From an uncultured bacterium (lineage in GTDB: Bacteria > Bacillota > Clostridia > Oscillospirales > Oscillospiraceae): a stretch of 10,443 nucleotides of DNA. The stretch lies in contig CAJMLC010000058.1 in assembly GCA_905214155.1 (NCBI GenBank), forward strand, positions 1 to 10,443, read 5' to 3'. This document shows positions 1 through 6,982 of this stretch, in pieces (position 1 is the first letter of the stretch; each line of letters opens with the position of its first letter). Position numbers and translations under genes: made by a program. The notes beneath the pieces were generated by a model. It did no database searches. It saw only the letters and a program-made list of their open reading frames with translations, and had not been told where the DNA came from.

Positions 1-88
1 GTGTCACCCGTTCTACACCGGCAAGCAGAAGCTTGTTGACACCGGTGGACGTGTCGACCGTTTCAACAAGAAATACGGCCTGAAGTAA
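1..88 (+). CDS. rpmE: 50S ribosomal protein L31 (bL31), 3' end only
   Basis: The reading frame open from the left edge (codons from base 2) encodes the last 28 residues of bL31, beginning CHPFYTGKQKLVDTGGRVDR and ending KKYGLK before TAA. CHPFYTGKQ followed by TGGRVDRF is the conserved C-terminal signature of this large-subunit protein. The visible Cys would be the last of the zinc-binding cysteines in the zinc-type (C+) form of bL31; the other cysteines lie outside the window, so the zinc type is inferred. An intrinsic terminator follows 7 bp after the stop, so rpmE ends its transcription unit here. Confidence 0.95.
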   Translation, partial: CHPFYTGKQKLVDTGGRVDRFNKKYGLK

Positions 89-95
89 GAAGCAA

Positions 96-126
96 GTCCG
101 CACCGTGTATCGGTGCGGGCTTTTTT
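96..126 (+). terminator. Rho-independent terminator of rpmE
   Basis: A 10-bp stem (GTCCGCACCG at 96-105 with CGGTGCGGGC at 111-120, one T-G wobble) closes a 5-base loop and is followed directly by six T residues at 121-126. This is a textbook intrinsic terminator 7 bp after the rpmE stop. It separates rpmE from hflX, which therefore needs its own promoter. I could not identify one convincingly in the 74 bp between the T tract and the hflX start. Confidence 0.93.
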
Positions 127-200
127 CATATTTGTCGGAATTTGCCGAACGCACCAATACACCGCCAGAGCGCGCCATGCGGCGCAATGGAGGTATTTTT

Positions 201-1463
201 ATGGAACAGAATGTCAAGGTCATGCAGGAGAAGGCCGTTCTGGTCGGCCTGAACTGCGACCTGTTTACCAAAGAAGAGGCCGCGAACGAGCGGACGCTGG
301 ACGAGCTGGAGGCGCTGCTCGAAACGGCGGGCGGCGTCTGTGTCGGGAAGCTTTTGCAGAACCGGCACGAGCCGGATCCGCACTCGTTCATCGGCGAAGG
401 AAAAGCTGAAGAGGTGCGCGAGTGGGTGCAGAACACGGGCGCGACGCTCGTGATCTTCGACAACGACCTCACGCCCTCGCAGGTGCGCGCGCTCGAGGAG
501 GCCACAAAGGCCCACGTTCTCGACCGGAGCGCCCTCATCCTCGATATTTTCGCCCAGCGCGCAAAGACGCGCGAGGGCAAGCTGCAAGTGGAGCTTGCAC
601 AATATAAATATTATCTGCCGCGGCTGACGACGTGGAACGAAGAGATGGGCCGCCTCGGCGGCGGCATCGGCACGCGCGGCCCCGGCGAAACGCAGCTCGA
701 GACCGACAAGCGGCACATCCGCGCCCGCATCTCAAAGCTCCAGAGCGAGCTGAAGGAGGTGCGCAAGATCCGCGCCGTCCAGCGCGAGCGGCGCATGAAA
801 AACGACGTGCCCGTGATATGCCTCGTCGGCTATACGAACGCAGGGAAATCGACGCTGCTCAACGCCCTCACCGGCGCAGGCATCCCGGCGAATAACCGTC
901 TGTTTGACACGCTGGACACGACGTCGCGGCAGCTGACCGTCTCGGATACGTGTCAGGCGATCCTGTCCGACACGGTCGGATTCATTGCCAAGCTGCCGCA
1001 CCACCTCATCGAGGCGTTCCAGGCGACGCTGGAAGAGCTGCAGTATGCAGATCTCATCCTGCACGTCATCGATGCATCCGACCCCGACCGGAACGACCAT
1101 ATCGAGGTCGCGGAGCGGCTCATCGGCCAGCTCTGCAAGCCCGGCACGCCGGTCATCGAGTGCTATAACAAGTCCGACGTGGCCGAGGACGAACTGTTCC
1201 GCCGCCGCGACGGCGCGGTCGCCATCTCGGCAAGGACCGGCGAGGGCCTGCCGCAGCTGCTGGAGCTCATCGAGAAGGAGCTTGATCGCGGGCTGCATCA
1301 TGTGAAGCTGCTGCTGCCCTACAGCGCGGCGGGCTTGGTCGATCTGCTGCACCAGAAGGCGAAGGTCACGGAGCTTTCCTACGAGGACGGCGGCATCGTC
1401 GCCCATGCCGTGGTGGACGAGCAGGTGTTCGGCAAAGTGCGCGACTATGTGGTGACGGAATGA
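201..1463 (+). CDS. hflX: GTPase HflX
   Basis: This 420-residue protein is a ribosome-associated GTPase of the HflX family (Obg-HflX superfamily), which binds the 50S subunit and splits stalled or stress-inactivated 70S ribosomes. The N-terminal HflX domain (about residues 10-145) leads to the family signature GGGIGTRGPGE at 153-163 and a charged coiled-coil linker (about 168-200). The G domain follows: P loop GYTNAGKST at 210-218, G3 DTVGF at 257-261, G4 NKSD at 323-326 and a G5-like ISARTGEG. The length is normal. I start at 201 because AATGGAGGT (186-193) lies 7 bp upstream; the in-frame ATG at 177 has no ribosome binding site, and longer frames run into the rpmE terminator. The stop overlaps the start of the next gene (ATGA), implying translational coupling. 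Confidence 0.96.
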   Translation: MEQNVKVMQEKAVLVGLNCDLFTKEEAANERTLDELEALLETAGGVCVGKLLQNRHEPDPHSFIGEGKAEEVREWVQNTGATLVIFDNDLTPSQVRALEEATKAHVLDRSALILDIFAQRAKTREGKLQVELAQYKYYLPRLTTWNEEMGRLGGGIGTRGPGETQLETDKRHIRARISKLQSELKEVRKIRAVQRERRMKNDVPVICLVGYTNAGKSTLLNALTGAGIPANNRLFDTLDTTSRQLTVSDTCQAILSDTVGFIAKLPHHLIEAFQATLEELQYADLILHVIDASDPDRNDHIEVAERLIGQLCKPGTPVIECYNKSDVAEDELFRRRDGAVAISARTGEGLPQLLELIEKELDRGLHHVKLLLPYSAAGLVDLLHQKAKVTELSYEDGGIVAHAVVDEQVFGKVRDYVVTE

Positions 1464-2089
1464 CAGAAGCTTACCTGACCCCGGCGGGCGCGGGATCGTC
1501 GGAATATGTGGAAAAAAAGAGCCGCTTTCTCGGGCGGGTGTTCGCCGTCTCGTCGGAGGACGAGGCGCGGGCCTTGCTCGAGGCGGTGAAAAAAGAGCAC
1601 TATGACGCGCGGCACAACTGCTGGTGCTATATCCTGCGCGGCGGCGCGAAGCGCTACAGCGACGACGGCGAGCCGCAGGGCACGGCAGGGCAGCCGATGC
1701 TCAACGTGTTCGAGCGCGAGGGCATTGAAAACGTCCTCTGCGTCGTGACGCGGTATTTCGGCGGCATCCTGCTCGGCACGGGCGGACTCGTCCGCGCCTA
1801 TACGGCGGCGGCGAAGGACGCGCTGCTGGACGCCGGCGTGAACGAGATGCGCCAGTGGGCCTCGCTCCGCGTTCAGACGCCCTACAATCTCTACGACCGG
1901 GTGCGGCTGGAGGCGGAAAAGCTGGGGGCTGTGTTTGAAAACACGGACTACGGCGCGGACATCACGCTCTCGCTGCTGCTGCCCGAGGAGGCGGCGGAGC
2001 CGTTCGCGCAGACGCTGCGCGAGCTTTCGGCGGGGCGGCTCGTGCCGGAGCAGACCGGCTCGGTCTTCCGCGGCGCGCTGCGGAAGTAG
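1460..2089 (+). CDS. yigZ: YigZ/IMPACT family protein
   Basis: This 209-residue protein matches the YigZ (UPF0029/IMPACT) family. The N-terminal IMPACT domain shows EKKSRF near 18-23, the HNCWCY strand at 52-57, DDGEPQGTAG at 68-77 and VTRYFGGILLGTGGLVRAY at 96-114, all hallmark motifs. Residues from about 135 to the end fit the small DUF1949 domain with a ferredoxin-like fold. The family's biochemical role in bacteria is poorly defined; eukaryotic IMPACT regulates translation through Gcn2, and a translation-related role here is inference supported only by coupling to hflX. The start codon overlaps the hflX stop by 4 bp, so the two are almost certainly one operon. Length is typical and all key motifs are intact. 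No terminator follows the stop. Confidence 0.93.
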   Translation: MTEAYLTPAGAGSSEYVEKKSRFLGRVFAVSSEDEARALLEAVKKEHYDARHNCWCYILRGGAKRYSDDGEPQGTAGQPMLNVFEREGIENVLCVVTRYFGGILLGTGGLVRAYTAAAKDALLDAGVNEMRQWASLRVQTPYNLYDRVRLEAEKLGAVFENTDYGADITLSLLLPEEAAEPFAQTLRELSAGRLVPEQTGSVFRGALRK

Positions 2090-2133
2090 AACAGAAATTT
2101 CCAACGGCTATTCAAGAAAAATTCATGTTTTTC

Positions 2134-2142
2134 TGCTATTCT
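2134..2142 (+). promoter_or_regulatory. Possible extended -10 promoter for dgt
   Basis: In the AT-rich 74-bp gap after yigZ, TGC-TATTCT forms an extended -10 element (TGn plus a hexamer matching TATAAT at four of six positions) 21 bp before the dgt ATG. No good -35 hexamer is present at 16-18 bp; the sequence there is A-rich. This could start transcription of dgt-dnaG-rpoD independently of hflX-yigZ, but read-through from yigZ is equally possible because no terminator is visible. Confidence 0.35.
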
Positions 2143-2163
2143 GAGATACACAGGTGATGGAAC

Positions 2164-3168
2164 ATGACCGTGCGGGAACGGATGGAACAGGAAGAATACG
2201 ACGTCCTTGCGCCTCATGCGCAGAAAGCCGCGGAGAGCCAGGGCCGCCTCTATCCCGAGGAGGACAACGACGTGCGCACCTGCTATCAGCGGGATGCCGA
2301 CCGGATCTTACATAGCAAGTCGTTCCGGCGGCTGATGCACAAGACGCAGGTCTTCCTCTCGCCGGAGGGCGACCATTACCGCACGCGCATGACGCATACG
2401 CTCGAGGTCGCGCGCATCGCACGCACGATCTGCCGCGGCCTGCGGCTCAATCAGGACCTCGCCGAGGCGGCGGCCTACGGGCACGACCTCGGCCACACGC
2501 CGTTCGGCCATGCGGGCGAGGCGGCGCTGACGGACATGATGGGCCGTCCGTTCCACCACAATGAACAGTCGCTCCGCGTGGTCGACCAGCTCGAGCGCGA
2601 CGGCCGCGGGCTGAACCTCACCTACGAGGTGCGCATGGGCATCCTCGGCCACACGGGCACGTTCATCCCCGAGACATGGGAAGGGCAGATTGTCCGCGTG
2701 TCCGACCGCATCGCCTACATCAACCACGACATTGACGACGCCATGCGCGCCGGGATTTTGACGGAGGATGACATCCCGCGCGACATCGCGCTGGTGCTGG
2801 GCGGCTCCCATTCGGCCCGCATCAACACGCTCGTCGAAAACATGATCTATCATACGCAGGAGAGCGGCGTCCTCGGCATGGAGCCGGAGGTCGCGGGCGC
2901 GATGGACCGGCTGCGGACCTTCATGTTCCAGCACGTCTATACGAATCCCGTCGCCAAGGGCGAGGAATCGAAGGCGAAGGAGATCATCCGCCGCCTCTTC
3001 GAGTACTACAGCAAGCACCCGGACAAGCTCCCTGCGGATTTCATTCCGCAGCTCGACTTTGACGGCATGGAGCGCATCGTCTGCGACTATATCGCGGGCA
3101 TGACCGATAAATACGCCATTTATAAGTATTCGGAGATTTTTATCCCCACCGCCTGGCAGGTGCGCTAA
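2164..3168 (+). CDS. dgt: Deoxyguanosinetriphosphate triphosphohydrolase-like protein (HD domain)
   Basis: This 334-residue enzyme belongs to the Dgt family of HD-domain dNTP triphosphohydrolases, which split dNTPs to deoxynucleoside plus tripolyphosphate and so limit dNTP pools. The metal-binding HD set is intact: H78 in THTLEVA, H107-D108 in GHDLGHTPFGH (also H111 and H116), and D181 in VSDRIAYINHD. The FHHNEQSLRV stretch at 130-139 is another family motif. Substrate preference cannot be read from sequence, and many Firmicutes members act on several dNTPs. The length suits the shorter clostridial form. AGGTGA at 2152-2157 sits 6 bp before the ATG. Its position upstream of dnaG and rpoD matches the macromolecular-synthesis gene group of Clostridia and links dNTP control to replication priming. 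Confidence 0.92.
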   Translation: MTVRERMEQEEYDVLAPHAQKAAESQGRLYPEEDNDVRTCYQRDADRILHSKSFRRLMHKTQVFLSPEGDHYRTRMTHTLEVARIARTICRGLRLNQDLAEAAAYGHDLGHTPFGHAGEAALTDMMGRPFHHNEQSLRVVDQLERDGRGLNLTYEVRMGILGHTGTFIPETWEGQIVRVSDRIAYINHDIDDAMRAGILTEDDIPRDIALVLGGSHSARINTLVENMIYHTQESGVLGMEPEVAGAMDRLRTFMFQHVYTNPVAKGEESKAKEIIRRLFEYYSKHPDKLPADFIPQLDFDGMERIVCDYIAGMTDKYAIYKYSEIFIPTAWQVR

Positions 3169-3186
3169 GATTTCACCGCAGTGAAT

Positions 3187-3303
3187 AGCCCCCCTCTACG
3201 AAGAGGGGGGAAGATTGCCGAAGGCAATCAGGGGAGAGAAGATTTTGAAACTCCCCCAGACTTCGCGTTGCTCGGCCAGCCCCCTCTTCGTAGAGGGGCC
3301 TTT
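3187..3303. repeat. MITE-like palindromic intergenic element with terminal inverted repeats
   Basis: The dgt-dnaG gap is filled by a highly structured non-coding element. CCCCTCTACGAAGAGGGGG at 3191-3209 recurs as a perfect 19-nt inverted copy at 3280-3298, and each copy is itself a hairpin (stem CCCCTCT/AGAGGGG, 4-nt loop). Inside lie a second perfect hairpin, GATTGCC-GAA-GGCAATC (3213-3229), and a central pair GGGGAG (3231-3236)/CTCCCC (3251-3256). The right half counterpart of the second hairpin (about 3257-3277) is degenerate. From memory, intergenic repeats with this general design (G/C-run hairpin ends around a CTCCCCCAG core) are common in gut Clostridia, but I cannot search for copies. 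There is no transposase and no T tract, so it is neither an autonomous insertion sequence nor an obvious terminator. No gene is visible in 3169-3348. Confidence 0.8.
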
Positions 3304-3331
3304 GGGTAGACAAGTCACATGCACAAGCCAG

Positions 3332-3340
3332 AAAGGAGGT
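3332..3340 (+). promoter_or_regulatory. Ribosome binding site fixing the dnaG start
   Basis: AAAGGAGGT is a near-perfect anti-16S match 8 bp upstream of the ATG at 3349. It decides the dnaG start: the in-frame ATG at 3319 precedes this site, has no ribosome binding site of its own, and would add ten residues (MHKPERRSAA) that do not belong to the DnaG family N-terminus. Confidence 0.9.
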
Positions 3341-3348
3341 CCGCTGCC

Positions 3349-5091
3349 ATGCCATTCCCACAGCCGTTTCTCGATGCACTCGTCGAGCGCAATCCGATCG
3401 AAGAAGTCGTGGGCCAGTACGTCACGCTGACGCGCAAGGGCAGCAACCTCTTCGGCCTCTGCCCGTTCCACTCGGAGAAGACCGGCTCGTTCTCCGTCGC
3501 GCCGGAGAAGGGCATCTATTATTGCTTCGGCTGCCACAAGGGCGGCGGCGTGATCAACTTCATCATGGAGATCGAGTCGCTCAGCTATCCGGACGCCGTC
3601 CGCTTCCTCGCCAAGCGCGCGGGGCTGGAGGTGCCGGAGGACGAGGAATACCGCGCGCAGTACAAGCGCACTGAGCGGCTCTACGCCCTCTGCAAGGACG
3701 CGGCCCGCTGGTTCCGCAAGCAGCTGCTTGCCGATTGCGGCCGCGAAGCGCGGGATTATATCGTAAAGCGCGGCCTCTCCACGCAGACGGTCAACCGCTT
3801 CGGCCTCGGCTTCTCGCCGAACGAGTGGTCGGCCCTGATGGACGCGATGCAGAAGCAGGGCTACACGCAGAAGGAGCTGCTGGATGCGGGCCTCGCGGTC
3901 AACGGCAAGAAGGGCGGTGTCTACGACCGGTTCCGCAACCGCCTGATGTTCCCGATCATCGACGTTCGGGGCAACGTCATCGGCTTCGGCGGCCGCGTCA
4001 TGGACGATTCCACGCCGAAATACTTAAACTCCCCGGAGACGGAGATCTTCAACAAGCGCAAAAATCTCTTCGCTCTGAACATCGCGAAAAAGAGCAAACA
4101 GGGCCGCATGATCCTGACGGAAGGCTATATGGACGCGATCTCGCTCCACCAATACGGCTTCGACTGCGCGGTCGCCTCGCTCGGCACGTCCCTGACGGAG
4201 GAGCACGCGGCGATCCTGGCCAAATATGTCCCCGAGGTCGTCCTGACCTACGACGGCGACGAGGCCGGGCAGAACGCCACACGCCGCGCCATCCCGATGC
4301 TGGAGAAGATGGGCCTGCGGGTGAAGGTCCTGCGGATGCAGGGCGCGAAGGACCCGGACGAATTTTTGAAGAAATACGGGGCCGATCGGTTCAGCCTCCT
4401 GCTGGACAAGTCGGAAAATCAGGCGGAATATCAGCTCGAGAGCTTGAAGCGCAAGTATGACCTGACCGACGACGAACAGCGCGTCGAGTTTCTGCAGAAG
4501 GCCGCGCAGCTCATCTCCACGTTCCCGAGCGCCGTGCAGCGCGAAATTTATGGCGCGCGCGCGGCGGAGGCCGCGGGCATTTCTGCGGACGCGATGAAGC
4601 TCGAGGTCACAAAGGCATACAAAAAACGCCGCTCGATCGAGCAGAAAAAGCAGCGCGAGATCGATCTTTCGCCCGCGCGGCAGCAGCAGCCGCTCGTGCG
4701 CAGCATTCGCTATGACAATGTCCGCTCCGCGATGGCGGAGGAGGGGCTGCTGCGGATGCTGCTGAAGGAGCCGGAGCTGATCCCGACGGTCCGCCTCCCG
4801 GGCGAGCACTGCTCCGTGCCGCTCTTCGGGCGCGTGCTGGAGCTGCTGCGGGAGCGCTTTGCGCACGGCCAGCCCGTGACGCTCGGCGCCCTCGAGGGGA
4901 CGCTTTCCCGCGAGGAGATGGAGCACCTGACGATGGTGGTCAACCGCAAGGACATGACCGTCTCCGAACAGGCGATGGACGATTACATCCGCACGATCGA
5001 GGAGGAATATACAAGGACGCACTGCCGGGGCGGCGACACGCTCCTGCAGATGGCCAGACAGAAGAAGGAAACCGGCGGGTATGGAGGTTAG
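3349..5091 (+). CDS. dnaG: DNA primase
   Basis: This 580-residue protein is bacterial primase, which makes RNA primers at the replication fork. The N-terminal CHC2 zinc-binding domain has C38, H41, C59 and C62 (LCPFH ... YYCFGC). The catalytic core carries the basic RNA-polymerase-type motifs NRFGLGF and NRLMFPIIDVRGNVIGFGGR, then the TOPRIM metal site: E258 in TEGYMD, and D302/D304 in DGDEAG. The C-terminal part (about 440-580) is the divergent helical region that binds the replicative helicase DnaB. Length is normal and no catalytic residue is missing. The first-choice start at 3349 gives MPFPQPFLDALVERNPIEEV, the usual family N-terminus. rpoD starts 3 bp after the TAG stop, with its ribosome binding site inside the last dnaG codons, so the two are cotranscribed. 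The palindromic element lies just upstream. Confidence 0.97.
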   Translation: MPFPQPFLDALVERNPIEEVVGQYVTLTRKGSNLFGLCPFHSEKTGSFSVAPEKGIYYCFGCHKGGGVINFIMEIESLSYPDAVRFLAKRAGLEVPEDEEYRAQYKRTERLYALCKDAARWFRKQLLADCGREARDYIVKRGLSTQTVNRFGLGFSPNEWSALMDAMQKQGYTQKELLDAGLAVNGKKGGVYDRFRNRLMFPIIDVRGNVIGFGGRVMDDSTPKYLNSPETEIFNKRKNLFALNIAKKSKQGRMILTEGYMDAISLHQYGFDCAVASLGTSLTEEHAAILAKYVPEVVLTYDGDEAGQNATRRAIPMLEKMGLRVKVLRMQGAKDPDEFLKKYGADRFSLLLDKSENQAEYQLESLKRKYDLTDDEQRVEFLQKAAQLISTFPSAVQREIYGARAAEAAGISADAMKLEVTKAYKKRRSIEQKKQREIDLSPARQQQPLVRSIRYDNVRSAMAEEGLLRMLLKEPELIPTVRLPGEHCSVPLFGRVLELLRERFAHGQPVTLGALEGTLSREEMEHLTMVVNRKDMTVSEQAMDDYIRTIEEEYTRTHCRGGDTLLQMARQKKETGGYGG

Positions 5092-5094
5092 ACG

Positions 5095-6267
<1,173 letters not shown>

Positions 6268-6297
6268 ACGCAGAAATACGGACGTTTGGGCGCATCG

Positions 6298-6336
6298 AAA
6301 AATTTTTCTTGACATCTCGCAAATTTTCCGTATCAT
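6298..6336 (+). promoter_or_regulatory. Sigma-A promoter of acpP with A/T-tract upstream
   Basis: A perfect -35 TTGACA at 6309-6314 and a -10 TATCAT at 6331-6336 (five of six matches) are 16 bp apart. An AAAAATTTTT tract at 6298-6307 just upstream could act as an UP-like element. The inferred start near 6343 would give a leader of about 38 nt. This is the strongest promoter visible in the window, which suits a gene needed in high amounts. I see no sequence resembling the FapR or FabT operators that control fatty-acid genes in other Firmicutes. Confidence 0.8.
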
Positions 6337-6380
6337 AGACGTTGTTACGATAAATCACCGTTTTCACGGAGGCTGTTATC

Positions 6381-6599
6381 ATGTTTGAAAAGATTCGTGC
6401 GTATCTGGCGTCTGAGCTGGATATTTCTGAGGATGAGATCACCCGCGACACCACGTTCGAGAGCCTCGGCGTCGATTCGCTGGATACCGTCGAGATGGTC
6501 ATGGACCTCGAGCAGGAGCTCGGCGTCGAGCTGGAGATCGAGGAAAAGATCGCCACTGTCGGCGAGTTGGTCGATTTTGTCGAGAGCAAGGTAGATTAA
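6381..6599 (+). CDS. acpP: Acyl carrier protein
   Basis: This 72-residue acidic protein carries growing acyl chains as thioesters on phosphopantetheine during fatty-acid synthesis in the cytoplasm. The attachment site is S33 in the canonical LGVDSLDTVEMVMDLEQEL stretch, and the four-helix ACP pattern is complete. A GGAGG at 6368-6372 lies 8 bp before the ATG. The gene stands apart from other fatty-acid genes here (no fab or plsX neighbours), with its own strong promoter, and the SRP RNA gene begins about 15 bp after the TAA with no terminator between them. acpP and ffs may therefore share a transcript. It could be a specialised carrier protein, but the length, motif and promoter strength favour the housekeeping ACP. 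Confidence 0.95.
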   Translation: MFEKIRAYLASELDISEDEITRDTTFESLGVDSLDTVEMVMDLEQELGVELEIEEKIATVGELVDFVESKVD

Positions 6600-6604
6600 C
6601 AAAA

Positions 6605-6622
6605 CATGGGCTTCGGCCCATG
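6605..6622 (+). other. C(UUCG)G hairpin between acpP and ffs, competing with the SRP terminal helix
   Basis: CATGGGC (6605-6611), TTCG (6612-6615) and GCCCATG (6616-6622) form a perfect 7-bp stem closed by the extra-stable C(UUCG)G tetraloop, starting 5 nt after the acpP stop. Its 3' arm is also the first part of the 5' strand of the SRP RNA terminal helix, which pairs with CATGGGC at 6900-6906. No T tract follows, so it is not an intrinsic terminator. It may mark a processing point, or form only while the RNA is incomplete. Confidence 0.6.
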
Positions 6623-6907
6623 GCAAGGCTGCACTACTCGGGGAGATAGCGGTGCCCTGTTACCCGCAATCCGCTCCAGCGGGGAGGAATTCCTGACCGA
6701 GGGTGCGTATCGTATCGTCTGACCTGTATAAGCGGCGTTGAAGATTTGGTCTTACGCAACAAGGCTCTGTGAACCGTGTCAGGTGGGGAACCAAGCAGCA
6801 CTAAGCAGTCCCCCTTGTGTGCCGTGAGGGAGCCGTTTCCGAGCTGGCTGTGCAGGTAACGGGTGTGGTGCGCATTCGGAGAAAGGTGTGCAGTCTTGCC
6901 ATGGGCC
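6615..6907 (+). ncRNA. ffs: Signal recognition particle RNA, large bacterial type (scRNA/4.5S-like with Alu domain)
   Basis: This is the RNA of the signal recognition particle, which with Ffh targets nascent membrane and secreted proteins to FtsY. The S-domain hallmark GTCAGG-TGG-GGAA-CCA-AGCAGCA lies at 6778-6800, with the GGAA tetraloop at 6787-6790 and the asymmetric loop that binds the Ffh M domain. The Alu-domain segment AGCGGTGCCCTGTTACCCGC followed by AATCCGCTCCAGCGGG (about 6648-6684) closely resembles Bacillus subtilis scRNA. The ends are set by a 20-bp helix, 6615-6634 with 6888-6907 (one G-U pair), giving about 293 nt, the usual large-SRP size. Mature ends are inferred. No strong separate promoter is visible; a weak pair TTGGTC (6567-6572)/TAGATT (6592-6597), 19 bp apart, lies inside the end of acpP. 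This RNA accounts for the otherwise gene-free 6600-6930. Confidence 0.95.
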
Positions 6908-6926
6908 GGATTTTATACACATCATC

Positions 6927-6960
6927 AAAAACCGGGTCTGTCCTGCAGGACAGACCCGGT
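6927..6960. terminator. Bidirectional terminator, 30-bp perfect palindrome, between convergent ffs and lipoprotein gene
   Basis: Bases 6931-6960 form a perfect 30-bp palindrome (arm ACCGGGTCTGTCCTG and its complement), 22 bp beyond the stop of the minus-strand lipoprotein gene and 23 bp beyond the SRP RNA 3' end. Read on the minus strand the stem runs into five T residues (A run 6927-6931 on plus), a good intrinsic terminator. Read on the plus strand it is followed only by TCAGCTTTATTT, a weak tract. It is therefore strongest for the minus-strand operon, and probably also stops read-through from ffs. Confidence 0.85.
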
Positions 6961-6982
6961 TCAGCTTTATTTACGGCTTATG

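Noticed and set aside
2065..2086. Hairpin CTTCCGC/GCGGAAG at the end of yigZ
   Set aside because: It lies within the coding sequence and is not followed by a T tract, so it is not supported as a terminator.
3319..3348. Upstream ATG extending dnaG by ten residues
   Set aside because: It lies before the AAAGGAGGT site, lacks its own ribosome binding site, and adds residues foreign to the DnaG N-terminus.
3215..3430. A small plus-strand frame running through the palindromic element into dnaG
   Set aside because: It begins inside the repeat and overlaps the strong dnaG ribosome binding site and start out of frame; the element is clearly non-coding structure.
4024..5022. A 332-codon minus-strand open frame inside dnaG
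   Set aside because: It is antisense to the intact primase catalytic and C-terminal regions, has no recognisable motif or start signal, and reads like a shadow frame. The same applies to the 378-codon minus-strand frame at 5200-6336 opposite rpoD.
6268..6380. Search for an rpoD terminator and a FapR/FabT-type operator before acpP
   Set aside because: AAACG/CGTTT around 6266-6287 is too weak for a terminator, and nothing resembles the known fatty-acid operators; the A/T tract is better explained as part of the acpP promoter.
6600..6907. Structured RNA considered as tmRNA, 6S RNA or a riboswitch
   Set aside because: The GGAA-capped S domain, the Alu-type segment and the 20-bp end-closing helix together identify large SRP RNA; there is no tRNA-Ala-like end or tag-coding frame.
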